From JBFMCT01 sp046565765 (GTDB lineage: Bacteria > Actinomycetota > Acidimicrobiia > Acidimicrobiales > AC-14), in NCBI GenBank assembly GCA_046565765.1, contig JBKHXX010000073.1, forward strand, positions 1 through 64,000: a stretch of 64,000 nucleotides of DNA. Reading direction: 5' to 3'. Below are positions 1 to 9,204 of this stretch, piece after piece. The notes under the pieces are model-generated. The model worked only from the letters and a program-made list of their open reading frames with translations, had not been told where the DNA came from and made no database searches. Each line of letters opens with the position of its first letter. Within the stretch, counting starts at the first letter, position 1. The position numbers and the translations under genes were made by a program.

Positions 1-972
1 GAGCGGACGCCGGTGTGGTTCATGCGGCAGGCGGGGCGGTCGCTGCCCGAGTACCGGGCGGTGCGGGCCAAGCACGGGATGCTCGACATCGTGCGCACGC
101 CGGAGCTGGCGGCGGAGGTGACCCTCCAGCCCGTCCGGCGGTTGGGCGTGGACGCGGCGATCCTGTTCTCCGACATCGTCGTCCCCCTCGTCGGCATCGG
201 GATCGACCTCGAGCTGGCGGCAGGGACGGGGCCGGTGATCGCCGAGCCCTTCCGGACGGCCGAGGACCTGCGCCGGCTGCGGCCGCTCGAGCCGGAGGCG
301 GACGTGCCCTACGTGCTGGAGACGGTCCGGCTGCTGGCCAAGGAGCTCGACGTTCCCCTCATCGGCTTCGCCGGCGGGCCCTTCACCCTCGCCAGCTACC
401 TCGTCGAGGGTGGGCCGTCGAAGACCTACGCCCGTACCAAGGCGCTGATGCACGCCGACCCGGCCATGTGGCACGCCTTCGTCGACGCCCTGGCCGACAT
501 CGCCATCGCTTCGCTGCGGGCCCAGGTGGAGGCAGGGGCGTCGGCCATCCAGGTGTTCGACTCGTGGGTCGGCCAGCTGTCACCGCCCGACTACGAGCGC
601 TTCGTCCTGCCCGCCAGCCGCCGCCTGTTCGAGTCGCTCGCCGACCTGGGCGTGCCCCGGATCCACTTCGGGGTTGGGACGGGCGAGCTGCTCACGTTGC
701 TGCGGGATGCGGGGGCGGACCTGGTCGGCGTGGACTTCCGGGTGCCGCTCGACGTGGCCCGAGCCCGGCTCGGGACCGGCGTGGCGGTGCAGGGCAACCT
801 CGACCCCACCCGCTGCCTGGCGCCGTGGGAGTCGGTGGCCGAGGGCGTGCTGGAGGTGCTCGACCGCAACGGCGGACGGCCCGGTCACGTGTTCAACCTG
901 GGGTGGGGGGTCCTGCCCGAGACCGATCCCGACGTCCTGCGCCGCATCGTCGACCTGGTCCATGGCGGCTGA
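1..972 (+). CDS. hemE: Uroporphyrinogen decarboxylase, 5' end missing
   Basis: This enzyme removes four carboxyl groups from uroporphyrinogen III to give coproporphyrinogen III in cytoplasmic heme synthesis. The window opens inside the gene: the reading frame is already open at base 1, and the first residues (ERTPVWFMRQAGRSLPEYR) are the conserved substrate-binding N-terminal motif, so only a short N-terminal piece is missing. Other family signatures are GGPFTLASYLVEGG near fragment residue 126 and HFGVGTGELL near residue 222. The C-terminus is complete, and its last 11 bases overlap the ferrochelatase start, so the two are translationally coupled. Identification is secure; the true start lies outside the window. 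Confidence 0.95.
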   Translation, partial: ERTPVWFMRQAGRSLPEYRAVRAKHGMLDIVRTPELAAEVTLQPVRRLGVDAAILFSDIVVPLVGIGIDLELAAGTGPVIAEPFRTAEDLRRLRPLEPEADVPYVLETVRLLAKELDVPLIGFAGGPFTLASYLVEGGPSKTYARTKALMHADPAMWHAFVDALADIAIASLRAQVEAGASAIQVFDSWVGQLSPPDYERFVLPASRRLFESLADLGVPRIHFGVGTGELLTLLRDAGADLVGVDFRVPLDVARARLGTGVAVQGNLDPTRCLAPWESVAEGVLEVLDRNGGRPGHVFNLGWGVLPETDPDVLRRIVDLVHGG

Positions 973-1858
973 CACCGGCGTCCTCGTCATGGCCTACGGC
1001 ACGCCGGCCACTCCGGCCGACGTCGAGGCCTACTACACCCACGTGCGCCGGGGGCGCCCCCCCACGCCCGAGCTGCTGGCCGAGCTCCAGGGCCGGTACC
1101 AGGCCATCGGCGGCACGTCGCCCCTGATGGAGCGCACCCGGGCGCAGGCCGACGGGCTGGCCGCCGCCCTGGGCGACGGCTGGCGGGTGGAGCTGGGGAT
1201 GAAGCACGCCCCGCCGTTCATCGAGGACGGCGCGGCCGCCCTGGCCGCGGCCGGGGTGGGACGGCTCGTCGGCCTCGTGTTGGCCCCCCATTACTCCCGG
1301 CTCTCGGTGGGCGAGTACGGGGCCCGGGTGCAGGCGGCGGCCGAACAGGCCGGTCTCACGGCGGACGTCGTGCAGTCGTGGCACCTCGAAGAGGGCTACC
1401 TCGACCTGCTCGCCGGGTTCGTGAAGGACGGGCTGGCCGAGCTGCCGACGGGGGCCGAGGTCGTCTTCACCGCCCACAGCCTCCCCGCCCGCATCCTCGC
1501 CGACGGCGACCCGTACCCGTCGCAGCTGGAGGCGACGGCGGAGGCGGTGGCCGAGCAGGCCGGGGTGGAGGACTGGTCCGTCGGGTGGCAGAGCGCAGGC
1601 CGCACGCCCGAGCCGTGGATCGGTCCCGACGTGCTGGAGGTGCTGCGATCGCGGGCGGCCGAGGGCTCGCCGGGAGTGCTGGTGTGCCCGGCCGGGTTCG
1701 TGTCCGACCACCTCGAGGTCCTGTACGACCTCGACGTCGAGGCGGCGGCGCTGGCCGCCGAGCTGGGCCTGCCGTTCGCCCGCACCCGCATGCCCAACGA
1801 CCATCCGCAGTTCTGCTCGACGCTGGCGGAGGTCGTCCGGGGCCGCCTGCGTGGCTGA
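962..1858 (+). CDS. hemH: Ferrochelatase (coproporphyrin type likely)
   Basis: This 298-residue protein inserts ferrous iron into a porphyrin. The metal-site histidine lies in TAHSLP near residue 170 and the partner glutamate in DHLEVLYD near residue 250; APHYSRLSVGEY near residue 109 is also typical. Actinobacterial members of this family are known to act on coproporphyrin III (CpfC) rather than protoporphyrin IX, and the next gene is the matching CgoX/HemY oxidase, so the coproporphyrin-dependent route is inferred. The ATG start overlaps the end of hemE by 11 bases, and the stop lies within the start of hemY. The name cpfC would fit equally well. Confidence 0.93.
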   Translation: MAADTGVLVMAYGTPATPADVEAYYTHVRRGRPPTPELLAELQGRYQAIGGTSPLMERTRAQADGLAAALGDGWRVELGMKHAPPFIEDGAAALAAAGVGRLVGLVLAPHYSRLSVGEYGARVQAAAEQAGLTADVVQSWHLEEGYLDLLAGFVKDGLAELPTGAEVVFTAHSLPARILADGDPYPSQLEATAEAVAEQAGVEDWSVGWQSAGRTPEPWIGPDVLEVLRSRAAEGSPGVLVCPAGFVSDHLEVLYDLDVEAAALAAELGLPFARTRMPNDHPQFCSTLAEVVRGRLRG

Positions 1859-3170
1859 CGGCGTCGCCGTCCTCGGCGGCGGCATCACCGGCCTCGCCAC
1901 CGCCTGGTTCCTCCGCCGGACCAACCCCGACCTGCCCGTCACGCTCTACGAGGCAGGTGACCGGTTGGGCGGCAAGATCCGCACCGCCGAGCTGGCGGGG
2001 GTGCCCGTCGAGGAGGGGCCGGACACGTTCCTGGCCCGGGTGCCCTGGGCGGTGGAGCTGTGCCGCCGTCTCGGCCTCGAGGGCGACCTGGTCGAGCCGG
2101 CCACCAACCGGGCCTACGTGTGGACCCGGGGCGACCTGCGCCCCCTCCCGCCCGGGACCGTCCTGGGCGTCCCCGCCCGACTGGGCCCGTTGAGCCGCTC
2201 GGGCATCGTCTCGCCGGGCGGGCTCGTCCGCGCCGCCCTCGACCTGGTCCTCCCCGGGCGCCCGTTGGGCGACGACCCTTCGGTGGCGGCGGTGGTGGCC
2301 AACCGGTTCGGCCGGGAGGTGGCGGAGCGGCTCGTCGAGCCGCTCATCGGGGGCATTCACGCCGGGCGGGCCGACCGGCTGAGCCTCACCGCGGTGGCGC
2401 CCCAGGTGGCGGGGGCGGCCGCATCCAGCCGCAGCCTGATGCTCGGCCTCCGCCGCCTGGCCACGTCGCCCGGCGGTCCTGTGTTCCTCGGCCTGCGGGG
2501 CGGGCTGGGGAGGCTGGTCGAGCGGCTCGGGGAGCGGCTGGACGGCGTGGACGTGCGGTGCCGGTCGACGGTGGCGTCTCTCGAGCAGCTGGGCGCCGGG
2601 GCGGTGGTGTGCGCCCTGCCCGCCGGCGCCGCCGCCCGCCTCCTGCCCGCCCCGGTCGCAGCCGAACTGGACGGCATGGCCCACGCCTCGGTGGTGACTG
2701 TCACCCTCGCCTATCCCGAGTCGGCCCTGTCCCGTCCGCTCGACGGGAGCGGCTTCCTCGTCCCCCGGGTGGACGGTCGGCTGATGACGGCCTGCACGTG
2801 GACGTCGGCCAAATGGCCCGGCTCCAAGCCGCCCGGGCTCGTCCTCCTCCGGCCGTCGGCCGGCCGCATGGGCGACACCAGGGCCCTCGAGCTGGACGAT
2901 GACGCCCTCGTCGACCGCCTGCACGCCGAGTTGGTCGATGCCATGGGGCTCCGCGAGCGCCCGGTGCGGTGGCTCGTCACCCGCTGGCCCGACGCCTTCC
3001 CCCAGTACGACGTGGGCCATCAGGCCCGGGTCGCCCGCATCGAGGCCGCCCTGCCTCCGGGCGTGGTGCTGGCGGGAGCGCCGTACCGGGGCGTGGGCAT
3101 CGCCGCGTGCATCCGCGACGCCGAGCTCGCCGCCGCCAAGGCGGTGGCGGCCGTAGGGTTGACGGCATGA
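1851..3170 (+). CDS. hemY: Coproporphyrinogen/protoporphyrinogen oxidase, HemY/CgoX family
   Basis: This 439-residue FAD enzyme oxidises coproporphyrinogen III (CgoX activity in actinobacteria) or protoporphyrinogen IX. Residues 9-18 form the dinucleotide-binding loop (GGGITGLATA), followed by the family motif GDRLGGKIRT near residue 37. The C-terminal flavin-binding end reads GAPYRGVGIAACIRD, typical of the amine-oxidase fold. The GTG start overlaps the hemH stop by 8 bases, and the TGA stop overlaps the ATG of the next gene (ATGA), so hemE-hemH-hemY and the dehydrogenase are one transcript. Length is usual for the family. The product specificity is inferred from the lineage, not from a residue seen here. 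Confidence 0.92.
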   Translation: MADGVAVLGGGITGLATAWFLRRTNPDLPVTLYEAGDRLGGKIRTAELAGVPVEEGPDTFLARVPWAVELCRRLGLEGDLVEPATNRAYVWTRGDLRPLPPGTVLGVPARLGPLSRSGIVSPGGLVRAALDLVLPGRPLGDDPSVAAVVANRFGREVAERLVEPLIGGIHAGRADRLSLTAVAPQVAGAAASSRSLMLGLRRLATSPGGPVFLGLRGGLGRLVERLGERLDGVDVRCRSTVASLEQLGAGAVVCALPAGAAARLLPAPVAAELDGMAHASVVTVTLAYPESALSRPLDGSGFLVPRVDGRLMTACTWTSAKWPGSKPPGLVLLRPSAGRMGDTRALELDDDALVDRLHAELVDAMGLRERPVRWLVTRWPDAFPQYDVGHQARVARIEAALPPGVVLAGAPYRGVGIAACIRDAELAAAKAVAAVGLTA

Positions 3171-4537
3171 TCTCCGTCCGGTCCCCCTACGACGGCACGG
3201 AGCTCGGGCAGGTGCCGTCGTGCACACCGCAGGACGTCGACCGGGCGGTGGCGGCGGCCACCGAGGCGCTCCGTACCGAGCCGCTGCCGCCGTGGCGGCG
3301 GGCCGAGATCCTCGACCGGGCTGCGCAGCTGCTGGCCGAGCGGTCCGAGGGCTTCGCCCGCATCATCGCCGCCGAGGCGGCCAAGCCCCTGAAGACGGCG
3401 CGCGCGGAGGCCCAGCGGGCGGCGCTCACGTTCACCTTCGGCGCGGTGGCGGCCCGCACCCTGGCCGGCGACGCGGTGCCCCTCGACGCGGCCAAGGTCG
3501 GCGAGGGCAAGGTGGCGTTCACCCTGCGGGTGCCCATCGGTGTGGTGGGGGCGATCACGCCGTTCAACTTCCCGCTCAACCTGGTGGCCCACAAGCTGGC
3601 GCCCGCCATCGCCGCCGGCTGTCCGGTCGTGCTCAAGCCCGCGTCCCAGACGCCCCTCACCGCCGTCGCCCTGCGGGAGCTGCTGGTGGAGGACTGCGGG
3701 CTGCCGCCGGACCACCTGCACGTGGTCACCGGCTCGGGCGGCACCGTCGGCAACGCCCTCGTCGAGCACGACGGCATCGCCTACCTGACGTTCACCGGCT
3801 CCGGCGAGGTGGGGTGGGACCTCAAGGGCCGGGCCGGGCGCAAGAAGGTGGCCCTGGAGCTGGGCAACAACTCGCCGGTGATCATCGAGGCCGACGGCGA
3901 CTGGGACCGGGCCGCCCGCACCATCTCGGTCGCCGGCTTCGCCCACGCCGGGCAGTCGTGCGTGTCGACCCAGCGGGTCTATGTCCACGCCGACGTGGCC
4001 GACGGCTTCTGCTCGACGCTGGCCAAGCTGGTCGACGAGCTGGTCGTGGGCGATCCCATGGACGAGGCCACCGACGTGTCCGCTCTGATCACCACCGGCG
4101 ACCGGGACCGGGTCAAGGCCTGGATCGACGAGGCGGTGGCCGGGGGGGCGGAGGTGGTCGCCGGTGGGGAGGTGGTCGACGGCCTGTTGCGGCCCACGGT
4201 CCTGCGCAACGTCATCCCCGACATGCGGGTCTGCCGGGAGGAGGTCTTCGGGCCGGTGGTCGCGGTCCAGGCCTACACCGACGTGGACGAGGCCCTCCGC
4301 CTGGCCGACGACACCCGCTACGGGCTCCAGGCCGGCATCTTCACCGCCAGCCTGCCCGTCGCCATGCGGGCGGCCAGGGAGCTGCACTTCGGGACCGTCC
4401 TGGTCAACGAGGTCCCCACGTGGCGGGCGGACCAGATGCCCTACGGAGGCGTCCGGGCCAGCGGCAACACCAAGGAAGGCCCGCTGTGGGCGGCCCGGGA
4501 GATGACCGAGGAACGCCTCGTCGTCCTCGGGCCCTAG
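3167..4537 (+). CDS. NAD(P)-dependent aldehyde dehydrogenase
   Basis: This 456-residue protein oxidises an aldehyde to the acid using NAD or NADP. The active-site glutamate lies in VALELGNNSP near residue 231 and the nucleophilic cysteine in AGQSCVSTQR near residue 264, the normal spacing. The cofactor region has the family pattern ITPFNFPLNLVAHKLAPA near residue 128, and the C-terminal motif PYGGVRASGNTKEG is also typical. Start ATG overlaps the hemY stop. Its place after heme genes does not reveal the substrate. The ligase start codon follows its stop by only 5 bases, so the original ligase belonged to this operon. Confidence 0.9.
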   Translation: MISVRSPYDGTELGQVPSCTPQDVDRAVAAATEALRTEPLPPWRRAEILDRAAQLLAERSEGFARIIAAEAAKPLKTARAEAQRAALTFTFGAVAARTLAGDAVPLDAAKVGEGKVAFTLRVPIGVVGAITPFNFPLNLVAHKLAPAIAAGCPVVLKPASQTPLTAVALRELLVEDCGLPPDHLHVVTGSGGTVGNALVEHDGIAYLTFTGSGEVGWDLKGRAGRKKVALELGNNSPVIIEADGDWDRAARTISVAGFAHAGQSCVSTQRVYVHADVADGFCSTLAKLVDELVVGDPMDEATDVSALITTGDRDRVKAWIDEAVAGGAEVVAGGEVVDGLLRPTVLRNVIPDMRVCREEVFGPVVAVQAYTDVDEALRLADDTRYGLQAGIFTASLPVAMRAARELHFGTVLVNEVPTWRADQMPYGGVRASGNTKEGPLWAAREMTEERLVVLGP

Positions 4538-4542
4538 CCCGC

Positions 4543-4637
4543 GTGACCACGCCGCCCCGGCTGCTGCCCATGCTGGCGGGGGGCAACGGGATCCCGCCCA
4601 ACCCGGAGGGGTACCAGCTCGAACCCAAGCTTGACGG
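4543..4637 (+). pseudogene. 5' fragment of host ATP-dependent DNA ligase, cut by mobile element
   Basis: This stub encodes 31 intact residues of an NHEJ-type ATP-dependent ligase and most of the 32nd codon. It starts with GTG, contains LLPMLAGGNG, and ends in EPKLDG, where lysine 29 would be the adenylated residue of motif I (KxDG). Homology stops exactly at GACGG (4633-4637), after which the frame reads nine foreign residues to a stop at 4668. The rest of the gene resumes at 13159. Joining the two at GACGG gives KLDGVRVIVIVG in frame. The first 31 residues closely match the N-terminus of the complete ligase at 11771. The fragment cannot be active alone. Confidence 0.93.
4633..4637 (+). repeat. 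Left copy of GACGG attachment core
   Basis: GACGG is present at both junctions (here and at 13159-13163). It encodes the aspartate and part of the glycine of the ligase motif KLDG, and a single copy restores the reading frame when the element is removed. Five bases fits the short crossover core of Tn554-type tyrosine recombinases. It is read directly as a flank repeat; its role as the crossover is inferred. Confidence 0.75.
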
Positions 4638-4640
4638 TTC

Positions 4641-4665
4641 TCCGCACAGTCCGGCCGTGTGTCAG
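4641..4665 (+). repeat. Left terminal inverted repeat of the element
   Basis: Read inward, this end contains CCGCACaGT, then GGCCGTGTgTCAG. The right end read inward has CCGCACtGT and GGCCGTGTCAG at the same distance from the core. The match is imperfect by two small gaps and one base. These are probably recombinase-binding sites flanking the GACGG core. Confidence 0.7.
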
Positions 4666-4695
4666 TAGGTCCGTTCGCCTCGTCTTGCGCCACCA

Positions 4696-5853
4696 TTGGG
4701 TGTGGCAGGCGACAGCCCGGTCGAGGCGAAGCTCCGGCAGTACGTCAATGACCTGGTGCACGGACCGCTGAAGCAGGCGGGGTACCGCCGGAGCGGTCGT
4801 GTCTGGCGATCTGTCGGAAACGACCTAGTGCGAGCCGTCGACCTTCAGCGTGAGCGGCGAGGGCCGACAATCAGCTTCACCCTGAACGTCGGGATCGCGG
4901 TTCCTGGCTACAACTGGTACCTGTTCGGGTTCGACGATGAGCAACCCGATGCGAGCCTCGGCGTCGTATCGGGACGCGTCGGCTACGCCTTCCACCCTCC
5001 GAGAGACGTCTGGTTCGTCGTCAGCGGGGAGGGAGGGCTAATGCGAACCGAATGGACGGGGCCGGAGTCACCATCCGACGGCTCAGACCTCTCGGACGCT
5101 CTGAACGAACGCGTGGTCCCGACCCTCGCGCGGTTTTCCAGCCCGCGCGATGTCCTGGCCTACCTCGAGGAGCCGACCGGCCAAGTCCCGTTCTTAGGCC
5201 CGTTGGTTGCCCGCAATCCCGAAGAGGGTCTTCGGGCGGTGATCGCTTGGCGAGCGGCCGGTTCTCCTGTTCCATCCGTGGCAGTTAGGGGCTTCGACGA
5301 CACCCGGATTCGTGTCGAAGCGCCGCAGGAGCTGGTCGATGAGCGACCTGACCTCGTCGCGGCGATGGTTGAGGTGGCGACACCCGTCGACGACGGGATC
5401 AACATTCGCGAGGTCGTGTCAGTCCGGCCCGGCGTGTTCGAGATCTCCGGCCGGAGGCTTCGCGCAGATCGCATGAAGGGCGCCTACGAGCGGTTCCTCG
5501 CGGTCCGGCGCTACGGCGCCTCGGCGCCGCCCAGAACAACGCCGAGATGGCCCTCCCATGGTGAGGAGGCCATTGACCTCGGCGACGTCAACGTCGAGCC
5601 TGATGAGGATGGCGACGAACTACTTGTCACCTTCAGCGACGAGGTGGCCCACGAGCATGTCGATCTCGTCGCGGAGTGCCTCGAGCGCTGCCGTTCGTTC
5701 ACCGGCGTCGAATACGCGCGCTGGCCGGACAGGGAGGTGATCGTCCTTCGCGGGCGTGACGTTGATCGGAACCGGCTGGAGGAGGACCTCCGGAGCTTCG
5801 TCCGAGACGAGCTTTCCAGGCGAGATGAGGACGATCACCGGGACGACCAATGA
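4696..5853 (+). CDS. DUF4304-domain protein, element cargo
   Basis: This 385-residue protein opens with a DUF4304-like segment (residues about 10-110: KQAGYRRSGRVWRS, then ISFTLNVGIAVPGYN), a domain of unknown function often seen in accessory regions. The remainder is not recognised; it is acidic and ends in a charged tail (SRRDEDDHRDDQ). No signal peptide or membrane segment is visible, so it is probably cytoplasmic. Base composition is clearly less G+C-rich than the flanking heme genes, in line with recent transfer. The first start is TTG at 4696, with GTG at 4702 as an alternative; neither has a clear ribosome site. It lies just inside the left end, where passenger genes are expected. Confidence 0.75.
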   Translation: MGVAGDSPVEAKLRQYVNDLVHGPLKQAGYRRSGRVWRSVGNDLVRAVDLQRERRGPTISFTLNVGIAVPGYNWYLFGFDDEQPDASLGVVSGRVGYAFHPPRDVWFVVSGEGGLMRTEWTGPESPSDGSDLSDALNERVVPTLARFSSPRDVLAYLEEPTGQVPFLGPLVARNPEEGLRAVIAWRAAGSPVPSVAVRGFDDTRIRVEAPQELVDERPDLVAAMVEVATPVDDGINIREVVSVRPGVFEISGRRLRADRMKGAYERFLAVRRYGASAPPRTTPRWPSHGEEAIDLGDVNVEPDEDGDELLVTFSDEVAHEHVDLVAECLERCRSFTGVEYARWPDREVIVLRGRDVDRNRLEEDLRSFVRDELSRRDEDDHRDDQ

Positions 5854-5887
5854 TCCAGGGCAGACGATCGGTCGGCGTCTGCAGCTC

Positions 5888-5917
5888 TTGACTGACGTGC
5901 CGACCATCCCGTGTTGT
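5888..5917 (+). promoter_or_regulatory. Possible promoter before the recombinase operon
   Basis: TTGACT at 5888-5893 is a good -35 match. The -10 candidate TGTTGT, 18 bases downstream, is weak. The site lies in the 150-base gap after the DUF4304 gene, the only sizeable gap before the recombinase/TnpC/ligase run, so some promoter is expected here. No other element was recognised in this gap. Confidence 0.3.
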
Positions 5918-6006
5918 GTCGACGATCCCCGATACGGTGCGCGCTGTTGGAGCTCTTCCTCTCCCGTCGGGCGCTGCTTAGCTCTGGGGGGATTGGCGAT
6001 GGGCAC

Positions 6007-7354
6007 GTGCTTGCCGATCGGCGGAGCGATTTCGACGTCGCTGGTGTTCCCGACCGGATGCCGTTCATCCTCGGCGACGACGGCTCCTACGACCTGCGGC
6101 TGAACCAGTTCCTCCGCGAGTTACCGACGATCGGGGTGCGCGCCGAGAAGAGCTGGCTCGCTTATGCCCGAGACCTACTGACGTGGGCGCGCTTCCTCGC
6201 GGAGCAGCGGGACAAGACGGTCTGGGAGGCCGAGCAGGCCGACGTTGCCGCCTACCACCAGGCCCGCCGCCTCGGGCCGGCCGAGACGTCGATCTCCTCC
6301 AGCACGTGGGACCGGGGCATCGCCACCCTCGACAAGTTCTACCGGTGGGCGACGGCGCACGGCCACGTCGAGCGCCCGCCGTTCTCCTACCGGGCACCGC
6401 GCTCCTCCGCGTTCCTGCCCGGCCGCCGCCAGCCCGCGCCCGTGAACCTGGCCAAGGAGCGCCGGGGCCGGCGCCGCCCGCCGGGATTCCTGTCGGTCGA
6501 GGACTACCTGGTCTTCCGCGACATCGGGCTGCGGGGCCGGCTGCCTGACGGCGGGCCTGATCCCTCCTTCCGCGGCCGGCACGGGCATCGCAACGCCGTG
6601 TTCGCCGAGCTGCTGGTGACGACCGGTATGCGCCTGGGGGAGGCGTCGACCCTGCTCCTCGCCGACCTTCCGGCCATCAAGGCCGGCATGAAGTCCGTCC
6701 CGCTCGACCTGGCGCCGGTGGTGTGCAAAGGGCGGCCGGGGGCGGGCCGTCCGTGTGCCGACCCGGGTGCTGCGGGCGATCGACGGCTACGTCGAGCTCG
6801 AGCGGGCCAACGCCCTCGAACAGCGTGTCGCGCCGACTGACGGCGTCGCCCCGGACGTTCTGGCCATCAACGCCCGCTCGTGCTCGGTCATGGTCGACGG
6901 TCGGCGTTTCCGGGTCCCGCTGGCGCGGATGGCCCCCGAGCACCGCATGGCCGCCGTCGACGCCGAGGGACGGCCGCCGGCGCTCTGGCTTACCGAGTCG
7001 GGCAAGCCCGTGTCGGCCCGGGCCTGGGAGGCGATCTTCGAGCGGGCCTCGGCCCGATGCCGCGCCGTCGGTCGTCCCGTCGAGGTGTGCCCCCACACGT
7101 TGCGCCACACCTTCGCCGTCCACATGCTGTCGCTCTTGATCCGCGAGCAGATCGGCTCGCTCGACCAGCCCGGCGCCACAGATCCCGCTATGGCCGCCTA
7201 CCGCCGACTGCTCGGCGACCCCCTGCAGCGCCTCCAGCGCCTCCTCGGGCACCGCAGCGTCGCCACCACCTACATCTACCTCGACAGCCTGGCCGAGGCG
7301 CAGTGGCTCGTCGACGACGCCGTCGACCGCTGGGCCCGGGAGATCTGCCCCTGA
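6007..7354 (+). pseudogene. TnpA-like tyrosine recombinase with a frameshift
   Basis: Two overlapping frames together encode one recombinase of about 450 residues. The first frame carries the N-terminal SAM-like domain (RAEKSWLAYARDLLTWARFL) and the first catalytic arginine (TTGMRLGE). The second frame, clear from about 6755, carries HTLRHTFAVHM, then LLGHRSVATTYIYLD with the final histidine and tyrosine. The join is at AAAGGGCGGCC (6727-6737): dropping one G gives VCKGG followed by RGRAVRVPTRVLR, the expected lysine turn. All active-site residues exist, but an extra base separates them. It may be a real inactivating mutation, a sequencing error, or less likely a programmed +1 shift. The start is uncertain (GTG 6007 or ATG 6058). 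It begins a four-gene run with short gaps or overlaps. Confidence 0.85.
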
Positions 7355-7368
7355 GGTCGGCGAGGCCC

Positions 7369-9204
7369 TTGGCTAGCACCCCGGCGCTCGGCCGCGGTCG
7401 GCGCCGGGTGGCCTTCGGCGCTGGCGTCGAGAGCCCGGACGACGACATCGCCGTCGTCGGCTTCCTGCGCCACACCCTGGTCTGCGCTGACGGCGTCAGG
7501 CTGACCCCGGACTTCACCGACCTTCCGTGTCCCCGCCTCGTGCGCCACCTCACCGCCGCGTTGGCGGCGCGTCTCGGCGTGGGGGGCGGCCACTTGACGA
7601 TGGGAACGGTCCGGACCTACGTCAGCGCGATCCGTGCGTTCGTGCCACTGGTCGCCGCCCGACACCCCGGGGAGGCCGGGCGCTTCGACGCCGCCGGCGT
7701 GTCAGCCGCCGATGTCGACGCCTTCGAGGAGGCACAGCGGGAGCGGTTCCCGAGCGACAGCACCACGCCCTACTTCCTGGTGGGTTCGGTCGTGCGGCTC
7801 CTCCGCACCGCCGCCTCCGGTCGCGTGTCGCTGCGCCCCGACCTCGTCGACCGGCTCGACTTCGTGGCCAACGGCGTGAAGGGCCACGTCACCCCACGGG
7901 ACGCCTACAGCCCGGCGGAGACGGCACGGCTGCGGGCGGCCTGCCGGGCGGAGATCCTGCGAGTCGTCGAGCGGCTCACCGTGGTGGCGGAGCAGCGGCT
8001 TGCGCTGGGACGGGAGCCGGTCGGGCCGGGCTGGCGGGTCCCCGAGAACGTCACGTGGCACATCGACCGCCACGGCCCGATCAGCCGGGCCGAGCTCCAG
8101 GAGCGTCAGGGCCGCCTGGCGCTGGGGTTCAGGTGGGCCGACGTCCACCGGCCGCTCTACCCGAGCCACCACGAGCTTGTGCCGTTCCTGCTCCTCTTCG
8201 CCCTCGAGAGCGGCATCGAGCTCGAGGGCTGCAAGGACCTCCGTGCCGACTGCCTGGGAAGGGCCGAGGGCGGACGGGTCGAGGTGCACTACCGGAAGCG
8301 GCGGGCGGGCGTGCACCAGTGGCGGACGGTCTGGGTGCGCGACGCCGGGATGTACTCGCCCGGACGCCTGATCCGCATGGTGCTACGCCTGACCCACCGG
8401 GCCCGGCCCCACTGCGGGTCGGACCTTCTGTGGCTGGCCTTCGGCGGGCGGGGCGGCCTCGGTCCGGTGCCGATGACCGCCGGTTCGGGCGTATTCGCCG
8501 AGTTCGTCGCACGCCACGACCTCCGGGGGGACGACGGGCGACCCCTTCGGCTCCAGCCCGTGCGGCTGCGCAAGACCCACAAGGCCGGCCGCTACCTCGC
8601 CACCCAGGGCCAGCTCCCCGACTTCGCCGGCGGCAACCACACCACGGTGGTCGCGGCCGAGTACTACGCCGCGATCGAGGCGCTGCGGCCGCTGCACGAG
8701 GCGGCCATCGAGAGGGCGCTGCGCGACGCCGTGGCGGTGGCCCGGCGGGCGACGGTCGTTACGGCTGCCGAGGAGGCCGCCCTCGCCGCCGACCCAGAGG
8801 CCGCCAGCGAGGTCCTCGGCGTCCCCCCGGCGGAGGTCCGGGCCTTCCTCGGCGGCGAGCAGGACGTGTGGCTCGCCAGCTGCCGGGACTTCTTCGACTC
8901 GCCGTTCGGGACGCCGGGCGCCCCCTGTCCCACGCCCTTCTGGTCCTGCCTGAGCTGCCCCAACGCGGTCCTCACCACGCGCAAGCTCCCGGCCCTGCTG
9001 TCCTTCCTGGCCCACGTGGTGGACGCCCGCCGGCGGATGCCGGCCGAGCAGTGGGCGGCCACCTACGGCGAGGCCCACCGCCAGCTGGTCGAGGACGTCC
9101 TTCCCCGCTTCCCGCCGGCGGTGGTCGCCGCCGCCCGGGCGGCCGCCGACCTCGATCCGGAACTGCTCTACCTGCCGCCCCAGCTGTCGGGCTCGCGCCC
9201 GTGA
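7369..9204 (+). CDS. Large tyrosine-recombinase-like protein (second of three), degenerate active site
   Basis: This 611-residue protein resembles the large recombinases of Tn554-type elements. The N-terminal half has core-binding helices (RTYVSAIRAFVPLVA). In the catalytic half the usual first arginine position reads LESGIELEGC, with glutamate where arginine is expected. The later boxes are RLRKTHKAGRY (not HxxR) and AAEYYA near the expected tyrosine. A C-terminal cysteine cluster (PCPTPFWSCLSCPN) suggests a zinc site. It may be an accessory subunit rather than a strand-cutting enzyme. The start is TTG at 7369, 14 bases after the first recombinase. Its TGA overlaps the next GTG by four bases, so the two are co-translated. 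Confidence 0.82.
   Translation: MASTPALGRGRRRVAFGAGVESPDDDIAVVGFLRHTLVCADGVRLTPDFTDLPCPRLVRHLTAALAARLGVGGGHLTMGTVRTYVSAIRAFVPLVAARHPGEAGRFDAAGVSAADVDAFEEAQRERFPSDSTTPYFLVGSVVRLLRTAASGRVSLRPDLVDRLDFVANGVKGHVTPRDAYSPAETARLRAACRAEILRVVERLTVVAEQRLALGREPVGPGWRVPENVTWHIDRHGPISRAELQERQGRLALGFRWADVHRPLYPSHHELVPFLLLFALESGIELEGCKDLRADCLGRAEGGRVEVHYRKRRAGVHQWRTVWVRDAGMYSPGRLIRMVLRLTHRARPHCGSDLLWLAFGGRGGLGPVPMTAGSGVFAEFVARHDLRGDDGRPLRLQPVRLRKTHKAGRYLATQGQLPDFAGGNHTTVVAAEYYAAIEALRPLHEAAIERALRDAVAVARRATVVTAAEEAALAADPEAASEVLGVPPAEVRAFLGGEQDVWLASCRDFFDSPFGTPGAPCPTPFWSCLSCPNAVLTTRKLPALLSFLAHVVDARRRMPAEQWAATYGEAHRQLVEDVLPRFPPAVVAAARAAADLDPELLYLPPQLSGSRP

Noticed and set aside
6727..6737. AAAGGGC as a classical -1 slippery heptamer in the first recombinase
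   Set aside because: The frame change needed is +1, and the phase of the heptamer relative to the first reading frame is wrong for -1 slippage.
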